64,000 bases of DNA. Origin: Climacium dendroides. Taxonomy: Eukaryota > Streptophyta > Bryopsida > Hypnales > Climaciaceae. The stretch spans positions 25,911,029 to 25,975,028 of the forward strand of contig OX467083.1 of NCBI GenBank assembly GCA_950106755.1. Reading direction: 5' to 3'. Below, piece by piece: positions 48,900 through 61,117 of the stretch (positions within the stretch are counted from its first letter, which is position 1; the number at the start of each line of letters is the position of its first letter). A model generated the notes under the pieces. The model saw nothing but the letters and a program-made list of their open reading frames with translations. It had not been told where the DNA came from and made no database searches. The position numbers were made by a program, and so were the translations under genes.

Positions 48900-49980
48900 A
48901 TTGAGTGATGCATAGTTAGAGAAATACTGTAGATTCTTCAATAAAAGGTGCAAAGTAACCACACTTTCTAGCATTGCCAATGCATTTTGGAAGATCTTAA
49001 GTGTTTGTGTACAGTACATTCAACATCACCACCATGTAGTCCTTTTAATGACTTCAGATTGTTATGAAATCCTGAAGTTTGTTTCAAAGGCTTGTGTGCA
49101 GATTGTTGGAGCAAAAAAGCTCATTCCCTTGAGCATTCCGCAGCAACAATAGGTGATTTCTGGTCTCAAGACCAGTATGGATCAAGAGTAATAACTCTAA
49201 GCTTCATGCCAGGCTTGTTCTACTAGTTACACCACACAAGCACAAATAGCACTTGCTGTCCTCCGTGACTTGTTTTGAATATAAGCTTACAGTCTCTGAC
49301 ATGGACTAATATTATTACCATTGCACAGGCTGTAATGGTATTCTACTTTTTTTAACAGAGTTGTGACAACAAGCATGTGGGGAAAAAGATTTCAATTGTC
49401 TAAGGTCGCGAAACAAATCATGAGCAGATCTCAAATCTCTTTCAAATCTCTTTAATTACATGACCTTCTCAAACTAACAATTCTAAACTATTCTACACTC
49501 TTGTCACACTATTCTGACTATCATAGACTGTAGCACAATTGCCGAAGATTGAAAATAAACAATGTCATAGTCCTTCTTTTGAGATCCCATGCCGTCGAAA
49601 TAATAGGTGTCAGGTTTGTAACACAACTAAGTTAATGAGTCACAGTTCGAAGTTTGAACAGTTCCAGCCACCTCCAGTGCAGCATGACAACAAAAGTGGC
49701 TGTGCACACTGTCTGTGTAAACAGGTCCCAGTCTCCTAGAGCTCCGTGTATGGTCTACATTGCATTGAATGTAGGCCATTCGGTTCCTGGCTTAGTCAAC
49801 ATTTGAGGAAAAGATGGAAGCATACAATTTGCTTGGAGACTGACTGGGGACCTTCTACTACTAGGCTTAACAGTAGTTCACTTTCAAGAATCACTGATTG
49901 AATTGTGAACAGTGTGCTGGTCAGGAGCTTTTCGAAAAAGCACACGAGATAATTGTACAACCCAGGGCTTTTTCTTTCTC
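48900..49980. other. Moderate-GC spacer
   Basis: Several short frames on both strands, none with an ATG start plus family motif. Possibly untranslated or formerly transcribed sequence, but nothing supports a gene. Confidence 0.4.
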
Positions 49981-49984
49981 ATTT

Positions 49985-50215
49985 TTCCATGAAGTGCCAA
50001 AGCGGCAATAAAAAAATGTTATGGTGGTGCTCCAATTTTCAACATTCACCCACATATTGGATAGAAAATATCACATCATTGCATATTACATATATTTATA
50101 ATTCTATTTTCATCCACAATCTAATGATTTCTTCCAATTTTTCTTTTTTAAATTCAATTTTTTCTAGAAAAAAACTTCATGACTTTTTACTATTTTTTAG
50201 CCAAATTATTTTTGT
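49985..50215 (+). repeat. Dispersed ~230-bp repeat, copy 3
   Basis: GAAGTGCCAAAGCGGCAA, ATGTTATGGTGGTGCTCC, TTTCAACATTCACCCACATA and GATAGAAAATATCACAT match copy 1 at 9045 closely. It ends near TTTTTAGCCAAATT. Preserved CpG sites suggest this copy is the least decayed. Confidence 0.65.
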
Positions 50216-50690
50216 TTCTGGTGCCAGATTGCACTAGATAGACAAAAATAAAACCCTTGGTACAATGGGGCCTAGCTATCTTGTGCTGGCCTTTATTGAT
50301 ACCATGTACGGGGAGAGCGTATGACAACAAATAGAAATGCTCTTCCTTTGGTCCAAATTGCCGCATGAGTGAGCTTTGCTTTGAAGGAACACACACACCA
50401 AAAAAACACGAACTACGAGACAACTGTATGAAGTGTTGAGTGTGTGACAAGTGTGACAAGTGTGCTACTGGGATTGGTCATGTGGGAATTTGCATTGGAT
50501 GTGTTTGAATGCTGTTTCAGAAGTCAAATTCAAAAGCTTTGAATCCGCATCTCCATTCAAGTTATGGAGAAGAACTTTTCTGGGCAAGTGCGTAACTTAG
50601 TGTATGGGAGGTAACCCATTTCTGATCACCCCCATTCTGGCAATGTAGGTTTCCGTGCAGGAAAGAGATGAGCCCATGTTTGGGGAGTAT

Positions 50691-50940
50691 CTACCTTTAA
50701 CCCCTGAGCGCCCAGCGCAAATTCCAAAAACAAGCTACAAATTGCCATTCAAGTAGACCCCACCGATTAAAAAATAAGATCCAAGAGACATGACCGTTTA
50801 GATTGGAAGAGAGGTAGGGAGGGCATCTTTGGAGAAATTTGTGGAAGTTTTCACAATACAGCCTAGGACATTATGATGGTCAAATGTCTCATAGTAGGAG
50901 GCCACATTTGGGTCGTTGGGGCGCTCAGGGGTTAAGGTAG
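50691..50940. mobile_element. MITE with TAT target duplication (250 bp)
   Basis: Inverted ends CTACCTTTAACCCCTGAGCG and GCGCTCAGGGGTTAAGGTAG are flanked by TAT (50688-50690 and 50941-50943). Similar single ends are seen near 17079 and 45932, so the family has more copies. The superfamily is uncertain: a 3-bp duplication fits CACTA or, loosely, PIF/Harbinger. Confidence 0.8.
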
Positions 50941-50999
50941 TATGACCTTAAAGCAACCATTTACCGGCTAGTCTCCCTATTTCGAAGGTTTCCATGAAT

Positions 51000-53406
51000 A
51001 GAAATATTTTTGGATCATTTTTTAGAGAAAGAAAAATGGATGCGGAATGTCACACAAGTGGTTTCATATTTTTTTGAATCATTTTTGAATTGCTTATGAG
51101 TTTTCAAAGAAACATGTTGTACGCAGCTATTTGTGACCCTAGGTCTTCTAAAATCTGACCACTTGTAACTTCTAAAGTGATTTGAATAAATGAAGGCCAA
51201 CAATTGGCTCTTATAATAAATAATGCTTTTCTCTCTCGATTCTCTCAATGGCTTGAGAGGTCCATTTAAGGACCACCTACTATCCATTTCAAACCTAAAT
51301 AGAAGGGCGATTTGAAGAGGCCGCTCACTTTTAGAGCAGACTAGCTTAGTTACAAGTTAGCTGGTTGAAATCTAGAATTTTTGAATTGAGTTCAAAATCT
51401 TTGGAAAAAAATTGATCATTTTAGAGGAAAATAAGAGAATATTTTTTGTTTTCTTAAGGCCTATCTGAGAGTATACTCTAGACAACCAATTGGTCCAAGA
51501 AAATGTAGGATTTTAGCCGGTTGAGTTAAATTTTCTTCCTAGATTGTGAGATGAATAATGATAAATTATGACACAGTTTTCATCACAATTGTGGCACATT
51601 ATGACTGGTTACAAGACTCTCAATATTGCAACCAATCCCGAGTGGATTTTGCAATGTGCCTTTGGGTGGAAATATGAAGGTCTAGATGACTAGTATGTAT
51701 CAAATAGAATTTGCAACTAAAAAATTTATAGTAACTATATTTTGAGAAATTAAAATGTGAAAAATTATGGAAATCTTCTAAACTCTATTTATGCACAAAA
51801 GATTAAAAAATCTCATTTGAAGAAACTTGCCCTATAAATACATGTATCTGCTTGAGTAGTCAAAATGGGTTGCCTTCCTTATGTATCTTTCGTAATGGAC
51901 AACATAATCATCAAATAGGGCACAAGTTTCCTTTAATTTCCTCGTGAGTCTAAGTATGCACACCAAGGAAAGTCACATACTATAGCTTTTGAACTCCACT
52001 GAATCACTATCCATTAATTCCCATAATCCCCCAATATCCCAAAAACTACTTGGGGGCTCTTAGGATTTTGGTTAGGCTCATGTGACCTCAATTTTGACAT
52101 GATTTTTTAAATTTCTCTTTTGACAATAGGAAATAACATTAACTTTTAGGAATATAATCTTTATTTCAATTGGTGTCTAGGAACAAAAGTTATGTCACAC
52201 TAAATCCAAAAATTAATTCATTGAGTATCACAATAGAATCTTGTCTTCATTCTTTAAACAAAATTATAGTAGAATCTCAATATGAACTTCTAGTTCTTTC
52301 TTAGTCAATACAGATTGCAAATTCCCTACTTGATTTGCTTGTGTGTGGGAACCTAGAATAGATGTTTTTATTCCTAAAAGACAAATGTGTTATAAAATAT
52401 AAGTTCTATAACTTTTTGGAAGTTTGTATCTTTAGCATTTGGATTTTTTTTTATTGGTCAAAATTATGGTTTCAATTGATTTGTAAAAAAATGGATAAAA
52501 TTTAATAACAAGAACAGTTGAACTAATTCAATAAAACCTATAAAATTTCAGCCTCTTTCTCTCTCTTTTCAAATGTTACTTTACATTGAAGGTTAGGCCA
52601 ATGTCTCTTAAGGTCAATTGTACAAAATCCAATAGATTTGATTTGTTGAAAAAAATGATATTTTATAAATAAAAAAATTTAATTGAAATTTGACATTGAG
52701 CAAACTTGGGCCATATCAAGTCATGTATTTTTTAAATAAAAAATTCATTCTACCATATTAACTTGGCTACTAAGTATAAAATGATTGGAACTTATTTCAA
52801 CCTTTTGTCCAATCACATTTGATAATTTTGAACCTTTGACATAATAAATTTTCCTAGCTTCTAGGTGTAAAGTGGCCCTAAATACATTTGAAGTAATGTA
52901 GGGAAACCCAACACCATTGGTTACCTAATTTTGACATCACTGGACCCATTTCCATTTGCATCAATTAATGACCCATTACCACAACTTTAACAACCCTTTA
53001 GCATCATAACAATACACTTGGAAAGGGGACATGTTAGCATGTTGGTTAACATGGGTCTACCCATACTTTACCAATTTCATCCCAACAAACTTTGAAAAAT
53101 CAAGGAAAATTTATTTCTTGTTGTAATGTGCAAATGACTTCTCTCAAACTTCTCAATCTTTGAAAAATATAGACTTGGCGATTTTTTTGAATGAGTTATT
53201 GCTTTTACACTATTTCAATAAGAACCTTGTGATTTGTACTATTAATAGGAGAAGAATAATTTTTTTAAGAAAATGAAAAAATTTGTTGCTATTTTAATTA
53301 ATGAAAGTGATTATATCACCATTTGGGGATGAATGCATTATAGTTAGTTTGAATGAACAATTGTACATGATCAGACAAACAAAGTTGCATATTTTGAAGT
53401 TGAGAT
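51000..53406. other. AT-rich spacer
   Basis: No gene recognised. Short frames lack any conserved motif and poly-A/T runs are frequent. Confidence 0.5.
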
Positions 53407-53553
53407 GGTATAGGGCTCTAAAATCACCCACCTCCTAAAATGTACTTTTTTTGCACATTGTTGAAGGCTACCAAAAACAAACATGTACAAATAATGTACA
53501 TTCAAAGAGGTGGGCGATTTTAAATCCCACATGCTTTTAGAACCTTCTACCTT
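53407..53553 (-). mobile_element. MITE, GGTAGGAGGCTCT family, copy 2
   Basis: Reverse-oriented relative of 18047-18193: GGTATAGGGCTCTAAAATCA on the left and TTCTACCTT on the right, with CACCCACCTC and GAGGTGGGCGATTTT as inner inverted blocks and the ATGTAC pairs conserved. Confidence 0.7.
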
Positions 53554-54944
53554 ATAAATCAATTAGTTACAAAATATCATCATTATTATACTACAGTTGC
53601 TATGATCTCATAAAATTGAAAAAAACCCAGTCAATTAGCAGCGTACGCTCAACGTTTTGGCAACCAATTCACACACGAGACGTTCAACACGTCATGCAAA
53701 GTCTACAACCACGGTCTCTCTTCTGCCAACCAAAGATGAATGTAAAAAATTACCTCTATTTTGTAGTTGGTTAGTATCTTACATTCTTCACAACTCTCCT
53801 AACACGTGTTCTTCCTACTTGGTTTGGGGGCTGCTGATTCCAAATTTGAATTTGAAATTTCCAAATGTTCATCACTACAGTACCGAGGGCAAATTAAAAA
53901 AAAACATGTTTTTCCCCCATGGTAAAAATGCAGACTTCGTTTTAGTACGCGTTTTCCGTCTTGCGTTCGTTCTTGGAATATGAGAGTAGGGTGGAATTTC
54001 AGAGCCAGATAGAACCTGACACCAAGTGAACATAAATGGCAAAGGTCAACAAAAGCCTGTCACTGGGTAAGAGTCCACCAAATGCCATTTATCCTTTGAA
54101 ATACATGGACAATTTCCATTGACATGGGGAAAAAGTACACAAAAAAACCCAGAGGAACAAGTCCTGGGCAGAAATATTTGATGCATGCCATTTCACAACA
54201 GCTGGTTAGAGTTGGGGAAATATAATTTTTTTTGTTGAGTTTTAGACCCAAATTTCCATCAGTTCCCACTACTAATAGAACTGGTTTTTCGAATATCCAC
54301 TGTTCCGGTTGCTTTCTCCAATATTTTTTACTCTAAATAATTTTTTTTTATAGATTTTTTAATATTAGTTTTAGTTTTTTGAAACAACTGGATGGACAGG
54401 CATGACTCAACCAAGGCAACCTTGAACCCCATCAAGCCAAGTGGTGGAACAAACCCCCCTTCTCCGCACAAAGAACCTACATACGAGCAATGTCAGCATG
54501 GGGAGTTGAATGTGGACCCTCCTGGATTCCATCGAAAGTTCCTACCACTTGACCATCATTACCTGGGGTAGTTTCCGGTCATTTCAAACCAGTGTTTAGA
54601 AAACTTTTTGAATTTTATCAATTGGTTTCCTTTGGTTTTCATATTGAACTAGTTTTGAAGTATTGAGTCCAGTTATTTTCTCTATTTTTTTACTCAAAAT
54701 AGAAATTTTATATATTTTTTCACTGTTGTTTTGCCAATGTTTTCAAATGACAACCAATTTTTTTTCCAATTCCTCCAGCTAACTTTGAACTAGTTGCCAA
54801 TTTTTTTGGACTCTGGTTCAAACCACTATAATAGATTTTTTACCATTTCTTTTTTGGCAAACTTTAAACTAGTCGCCTGTTTTTTCAAACAGTGTTTCAC
54901 ACTACGAATAAGATCTATACCTTAAATTTGGCCATTTGTTTTGT

Positions 54945-55180
54945 TTTGTTTGTTTGTTTGTCACGTTGAGATCTTCCCGGACCGTGTGTTCCTTGATCAT
55001 GTGCTTGGTACTGTCAGAAAACCCTCAGCGAGGAGGGGTGCACCGGCTTGATTTCGTAGTGTTCAGACATACAGTGTGGAAGTTATTGAAGTTTGAAGTT
55101 TTTATGAACTAAAAATTTTGAAAATTACTTTTACTTTCGTTTTGACTTTTGACTGTGGCAACAGCACAGGCACACTAAGT
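54945..55180 (+). repeat. Dispersed duplication, GC-retaining copy
   Basis: Shares, in order, TTGTTTTGTTTG, GTGAGATCTT-like sequence, GAGGAG(G/T)GGTGCAC-like sequence, AGTTTTTAT and GTGGCAA with 58432-58670. This copy keeps CpG-containing words such as CCCGGACCG that are TpG or CpA in the other. Confidence 0.6.
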
Positions 55181-55348
55181 AGCATGTGTGAAGCCATGTG
55201 AAGCCATGGTGCGGGCTCGGTCTACCAGAATGATCCATGTCAGTGATTCTGAATTTGTAAGTTCCCTTATTATTTCGGTAGTTTCTAAAACTAAAGAAAG
55301 TAATTTAGAAATTGTAAATTTGGGGACGGATAAAAGAAACAAAAAAAA

Positions 55349-55576
55349 CGGGCCAGGGTGAATTGACCCCCTCATTGTCCCGTTGGAAGAACACTGGAAT
55401 TTTACATTTACAACACATGGAAAAATTTGGAAGTTCTGAATTCATATTTGCAATCAAGGGCCCAAAATTAGATTGTAGAGGTGAAAAAATATAAAAATAC
55501 ACGGCTCAAAATAGGGGGCAAATTTTCAGATTCTCCCTGAGTTGGGGCAATGAGGGGGTCAATTCTCCCTGGCCCG
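55349..55576. mobile_element. MITE with ~33-bp inverted repeats (228 bp)
   Basis: The left end CGGGCCAGGGTGAATTGACC plus CCCTCATTG and the right end (inverted) CGGGCCAGGGAGAATTGACC plus CCCTCATTG match almost completely. CGGATAAAAG lies on both sides (55327-55336, separated from the left end by 12 mostly A bases, and 55576-55585 at the right end), so a 9-10 bp target duplication of the Mutator kind is possible. Confidence 0.75.
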
Positions 55577-55899
55577 GATAAAAGGAGCCAGACAGGGGGA
55601 ACAATGTACAGTACAGTACAGGAACTTACTTCCCCAAAGGTACAACCAGACCGTGTCCCCGTGCATGGATATGGGATATTCTGTACGAATAAAACGTACA
55701 ATACATTGATACGTATACGAATACGAATACGTTTCATAAACTTGAATTAACCCACACTGTGTACTCATCATGTATTTGAGGATGTAGAGTAGGTAAGCCA
55801 TCCCCTTGTGACACAATTTCTGATCTATGTATATGTAATTAGGCAATTTCTCAAATAAAAACATCTTTTCGTTAAGAATTTGAGAAGTGATTTTTCTTA

Positions 55900-58430
55900 A
55901 GTGTCACTAGATCATCTTCAAAACCAATACGATTTAACTCGCCTCAATTGGTCACATGCAATGTCAAAGTTATAATGGGATAGGATGACATTCTTTGGTT
56001 GTTTACACCTAAAAGGTGGACGATCTCATTGTGGACACTAATCCACTCCCTTATATTCACCATATCAAATTGACAATCACATTAGCATGTGCAATTGAAT
56101 TCAATTAAAACTTGTAGATTTATTTAGTGAAAAAACTTTGTATTTTGAGATCAAAATGTTGGACAAACAAAATCTAGATTCTTTTTGAAAAGGGGATAAG
56201 GTAATTAAAATAAAAAAGTTGCAAAATGGCTCTAACTTAGAACTCAACTAAGATGTCTAATTAGAGATGAATTGTACATGTTCGCAAACAATGTGATTTG
56301 GGTAAAGTAGGGTCACACAAACTAAAACATCTTTCTAAAAATACGCACTAGAAAACTGAAGATGAAAGCAAATGCTTGTTGCACACTTTTCAAAGTGTGA
56401 ATATTGGAAATATGGCATGGTTTAGAGAATCTATCAATTCAACTTTGGCCTCTTCTAACTTTTGCATATTATAATCATATATTGTTCTTAAATTTTGCAC
56501 AACTCTATTTCAATTTGCCTTTATGTGATTAAACAATGAAAGCTTCCTAAATAATGCTTGTGAGGGAAATTTGCTCGGATTGAGGTGACCCTACCTTAAT
56601 ATGATAAATTTGTAATGGTTGTAGTTGTCATTCATCTTGCTTGATTTAGTGGTAACCATCATCCACATAACTTAAATTTTGCAAATTTCTCGCCTAATTC
56701 CCTCTCCAACAACAAGCCTACATGTACCTCTAATAAGCTTCCATACGGATTGGATTAATACAATTATAAATGATGCAATTTAGTAATTTCATCCAATGAA
56801 AATGAAGGACACCTTGTCAAATATTCCCTATAAAAAATTTGTATCGCTTTCTAGCAAAAAGTTGCTTGAAAAAAACAACCTACACTAATTTCAAGCATCT
56901 TTGTTTGTGACTCTATTTGTTGTTATTTGGTACTAGACATTTGGTAACTAGATATGAATTTTGAAAAATTTATATTTATTTTTTGGAATCACATGTATAT
57001 TGCAAGTTATAAAATTTTCAAAAAAATTTTGGGAAAAATTTGATATGATTGTGAATTGTTGAGGAAAAAAATGAAGAAAATTCATATCAAATACAAATAT
57101 ACTTGAAAAATCTGAAATTGTCACCATAGGTATACATTACATGTAAAACATCATGACATTAACGAAAATTATGTGTCACTCTAAAATTAGAAAATTATCA
57201 ATGTCCATCACTATCTTCCTTGAAGTTTAAATTAAATGAAAACTAACTTTGAATAGAATGAATGCTATATATGTAGCATTTAGCATTCAATACCACTCAA
57301 GGATTAACACTTCAAAATCTGAAAGTGCATTTTTTCCACAAATAAATTATGTATTGTTTGTATATTATATATAATTTATATTATCTATTTTTCATTTATC
57401 TAATATATATATTTATTTATGTAAAGCATTTATAATGTTGTTCTTCCATTAATTTCTAAAATTTGCAATTGTATTGATTGGTTTTAGGGTCACAAAGTAA
57501 AATCTTGATATGTGTCGGCAATGTATTTATGAGATCAATGCAAAGTTGAACATGATGTCTATCATTGTGGAAACATAGTATTGTTGAACTTTTGTGCCAA
57601 ATAACTAGTATTTTTCTTTGCAAAATGATGTAAAGACTTTAGATTTAGATATAAACCTTAAATTGTAAGAAGTATGCACATCATCCAAACAAAATGATGC
57701 TCTAGTCTCCTTACCCAAATTTACACACAACACTAGAAAAACACATAACTTATTCTTCAACCTTCATAAGAATAGATTTCCTAAAAGCTTTTTTTATTTT
57801 CTAATCTCAAAAAGAATTGAGAACAAGAATACAAAATTCATAAATATTTTATTGAATGAAATATTACCAACTGAAATATAAACCCAAAATTTTACCTTTT
57901 TAATAGTATACTAAAAACATTATAAAATATGTATATTATTGGAAGATTTTTGGAGAAAATTATAAAAAATCAAATATCCATATTCATATTTTAATAAATA
58001 ATAATTCATTCAATAAATTTTTAGAATTAGACAAAAATTTTATCATATAATTTCTAAAGGAGTTCTCATTTCCCTTACTAAAAAATCTTGAAAATCTTGA
58101 AAATTGTATTAAAAGTTTTTTTATCAATAAATTTGAATTAAAATTCCTAATTTTAAACTAATTTTTTTGAAATTCTTTTTATACAAGTATGTAATTTGTA
58201 ATCAACATGTTTAAAGTTTATAGAAAAAATTCATTTTTTCAATTATCTATGCCAATCTTTGAGTGTATAAAAACTTAAGAGAGTCATTGAATAAATGATC
58301 TTTTGAAAATTTTCTTAATTCAACATAAATTGAGTCATTTTTTGCAAAAAAATGTCACATATCATTTTGTCAATGGTGTGAGGTGACATGAACCCTTGAA
58401 AATTTTAGAACTTAAAAAATGAGGCTATTT
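55900..58430. other. AT-rich spacer
   Basis: Strongly A/T-rich with TATATA-like tracts near 57365-57420. No frame, RNA gene or bounded repeat recognised. Confidence 0.5.
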
Positions 58431-58431
58431 T

Positions 58432-58670
58432 GTTTTGTTTGTCATGGTGAGATCTTTGGAACTATGAATCCTCTAATCAAGTCCTTGATACTATCAAAAA
58501 GCTTTGTCTACACGGAGGAGTGCACAAGCTTTGCTTTGTGGCATTTAGACTTACAATGTGAAAATTATTGACTAATTTTGAAGTTTTTATTTAGGAATTA
58601 GAAATTAAAAAAACTAAAAAATTATTTTTATTTTTATTTTGTTTGTGGCAATGGCATAGGATACATCAGT
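58432..58670 (+). repeat. Dispersed duplication, AT-decayed copy
   Basis: Partner of 54945-55180. Many differences are C to T or G to A, as expected from deamination of methylated cytosines in silenced repeats. Confidence 0.6.
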
Positions 58671-58918
58671 CTCACATGAAAAATTCAATTTTAACTCCTC
58701 ATTGTAAATTAGACCTTGAAGTATAGTATAATACCTAAACGGAATAGTGAAATTAGGTTGTCTTAACAATTAGGGTGCCTTATTTAGGAAAGTTACCTTG
58801 TGATTTACCACTTGTCTAGGTGGAGGTACATGCAATTCTCTAAACTCAAACCATGAACCAGTATACCAACCCACATAACACACATGGTTCCTACATTACT
58901 GCGTCCTTCTATAGTAAT

Positions 58919-58920
<2 letters not shown>

Positions 58921-58952
<32 letters not shown>
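58921..58952. repeat. (GT)n(TA)n microsatellite
   Basis: A short TG run passes into about 12 TA repeats. Simple sequence, probably length-variable. Confidence 0.95.
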
Positions 58953-59683
58953 GTATAGAATGTTGTAAGCCCGGTGGTCAAGTTTACAGTCAATTCAAGC
59001 CAAAAGCCAAAAGTGGCTCCACCAAGTTGTCTTGCTAGGGTGGGCAAGTGGGAAAGGAGAAGTTGAAGTTTCACCAATACCGGCGGACAACCTCATTGGT
59101 GGAGACTAGTGAATCTAATACATGTGATTTTTTTTTATTGTTTCTCTCCCCACCCACCAGGTCCACATGAAAGTACATTGCGTATTTTTCCATGTAGCAC
59201 TTGCTGTGCAATTCCCCCGATGACCAATAGTGTGGAAGCAAGCTAATTTCACTACTTAGCGTACTTCCATTTTGGTAAAAAAAAAAGGAAACAATATCTC
59301 ACATGCTCTATTGTAGCTGCTAATGTTCTAAATGTGGGCCCCGCCTCCCCCCAAAAACTTTTTTTTTATCAATCTCCTACCCCCAAAAAGTAAATAAAAA
59401 AAAGTATCATCACAATCCCCTGCAAACCCTCATCAAGCCAATCTTCCAGCAGGGCAGGAGCGTCACCAATGCGGGAAGGCTTTGCCCATGTGCGTGACTC
59501 CAGTGTGGTCCCCACATCAGCTAATCATGCACACATAGTCCGACAGGCTCAAACCTGTCGGAGAGGCGAAGAAAAAAAACCCAACACGCTGACCCCAAGT
59601 CCGTCCCCAACTCCACTCCCAGTGTGAACAGGACCACCCGACCCAGCCCACCTACTAAACGGGCCCACCCACCGAACCGGCCT

Positions 59684-59712
59684 ACCCCACCCCACCCCAC
59701 CCCACCCCACCC
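59684..59712 (-). other. (GGGGT)n G-quadruplex-prone tract
   Basis: The plus strand has five CCCCA units followed by CCCG, so the minus strand has at least five runs of three to four G separated by single T residues. Such tracts fold readily into G-quadruplexes, with an i-motif on the C-rich strand. Confidence 0.8.
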
Positions 59713-60716
59713 GCCGGTAACGACCGACGGCACAGATGACGCCCCCGCTCCATCCAACGGCAACCGACTGCCACAACCTGGTCGTCCGAAAGTCAAGCTG
59801 CACGTCCACAGCCTCCGACCCCTCGTTGCCGTTGCCGTCCTTCTCGTCGTCTTCGTCCTCGTAGCCCCGATCGATCGTCGCGCGATCGCCATGGCTGGTG
59901 TCCTGCCAGGCACCGAAAATTCAATTCCGCAGCAACACCGACGAACTGCAGCCAGCGCTCTAGCTCAGGACTGAATTATGATGATGGTGATGATGAGCTA
60001 GCCTCTGTCTGCACAACAGTCTCAACAGTCTCCTGCCATCATCAGAAGTGCCATGTACTCAGCAAGCGAGTGAGCTTTCACCCGTTCTGCAGTTGGTGAG
60101 TAATTGGGGTGCTGGACGACGACGACAACCTTGCTTGTTGACCGTATGCAGTTGTTTTGTCGTCCAGGCTCCAGTCTTTGCGGCGCGTGGGCACCGAGTC
60201 CCTGCTGTAGTTATTGCGCTGGGGCTTTCGGTGCCGAATTCGTTTTTAGTACTGTGGTCTTCTCCTGAGAATTCTCGCGAGTTTTCTAGCTAAGCCAAAG
60301 TGCTCGGAACAACATTCGGAGGTCTGGAGAAACATTTTTCTGTTGTGCATGTGGGTCACTAGTCAAAAGGTGTTTGGAATTTGGGTGTCTGAGGGTTGTG
60401 TGTGCTGGAGAAAGCGTGTTGATCGATGTGTTTGTGTTTTTTAGTAGTAGTAGCGACGCGTTCTCTAGTGACCAGCTCCCGATCGTGTCCATTTCGAATT
60501 GGTTTTGATCTACCGTTCTGCTGCTGACTGCTTGGGGAGATATGTGACTTCCGATCTTGGGGATGGTGTTTGATTTTCACGCGCTGCGTACTGAGGGGAG
60601 GATACGCGCGTGCGCGCGTCCATGGCTTAATGGCCCTTTCGCGCGACGTTTGATCGATTGTTAGCGTGAATATTTGGAGGAGCCGATCAGCGAGTGCATT
60701 TTGATTTGTTGACAGC

Positions 60717-60770
60717 ATGGAGGCGGAGGAGCAATTTCGATCGAAGGTGAAGGCAAAGGTTGGTGTTTAG
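60717..60770 (+). other. Possible upstream ORF, 17 codons
   Basis: ATG frame reading MEAEEQFRSKVKAKVGV before a TAG, 348 bp upstream of the proposed receptor-kinase start. If it is within the transcript it could reduce translation of the main frame. Confidence 0.25.
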
Positions 60771-60807
60771 TACAAATTGAAGCAATTGCTCGAAGATCGG
60801 CAAGTTT

Positions 60808-60987
60808 GGGGTTGTCTGCGAAAGTGACAGATTACTTCTACGAACAAGTCGGTAGCTTGATGCTTGGGTTATCTGCAAAAGTGACAAAATTCCTTCCACC
60901 AACAAGAAGTCGGTAGCTTGATGCTTTGGTTTTCTGCAAAAGAGACAGATTTTTTGCACCACCATGCCAGTCGGTAGCTTGATGCTT
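60808..60987. repeat. 58-61 bp tandem repeat, three copies
   Basis: Units start at 60808, 60866 and 60927. Each begins GGGTT(G/A)TCTGC(G/A)AAAGTGAC or the equivalent and ends GTCGGTAGCTTGATGCTT, which is identical in all three. Middles differ by substitutions and small indels. It lies 130 bp before the proposed start codon of the receptor kinase. Confidence 0.9.
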
Positions 60988-61117
60988 GAAATTCTGGAGA
61001 AGAGTTACATGATTATCAGAAAGTATATAGATTCTTCGTAAGATTCCATTGTGATAAACCGAATTAGAAGCATTTAATTTGGTGAATGTTGGGTTCCGAA
61101 GTGGAATTCACACCAGC

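Larger units (their letters stand above)
59550..61117 (+). promoter_or_regulatory. CpG- and GC-rich promoter and leader of the LRR receptor kinase
   Basis: GC and CpG content are far above the window average from about 59550 to 60700, and the only downstream plus-strand gene is the receptor kinase at 61118. No frame in it opens with an ATG and has a recognised domain. It contains the (CCCCA)n tract at 59684-59712, a GATGAT run near 59977, a short ATG frame at 60717-60770 and the 61-bp triplication at 60808-60987. Where transcription starts is not visible. Confidence 0.45.

Noticed and set aside
50190..50459. Minus-strand 89-codon frame next to the dispersed repeat
   Set aside because: No domain; part of it lies inside the repeat copy and the composition is not protein-like.
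54490..54570. tRNA-like sequence on the minus strand (TGGTCAAGTGGT followed by GGGTCCACATTCAACTCC)
   Set aside because: It resembles A and B boxes, but I could not build acceptor or anticodon stems. It could be a tRNA-derived SINE head, not a tRNA gene.
59624..59974. 116-codon plus-strand frame with a hydrophobic segment (LRPLVAVAVLLVVFVLVAP) upstream of the receptor kinase
   Set aside because: It opens at GTG, not ATG. The N-terminal half is a low-complexity Pro/Thr stretch caused by the CCCCA repeat, and no family is recognised. The minus strand has an equally long frame through the same GC-rich DNA.
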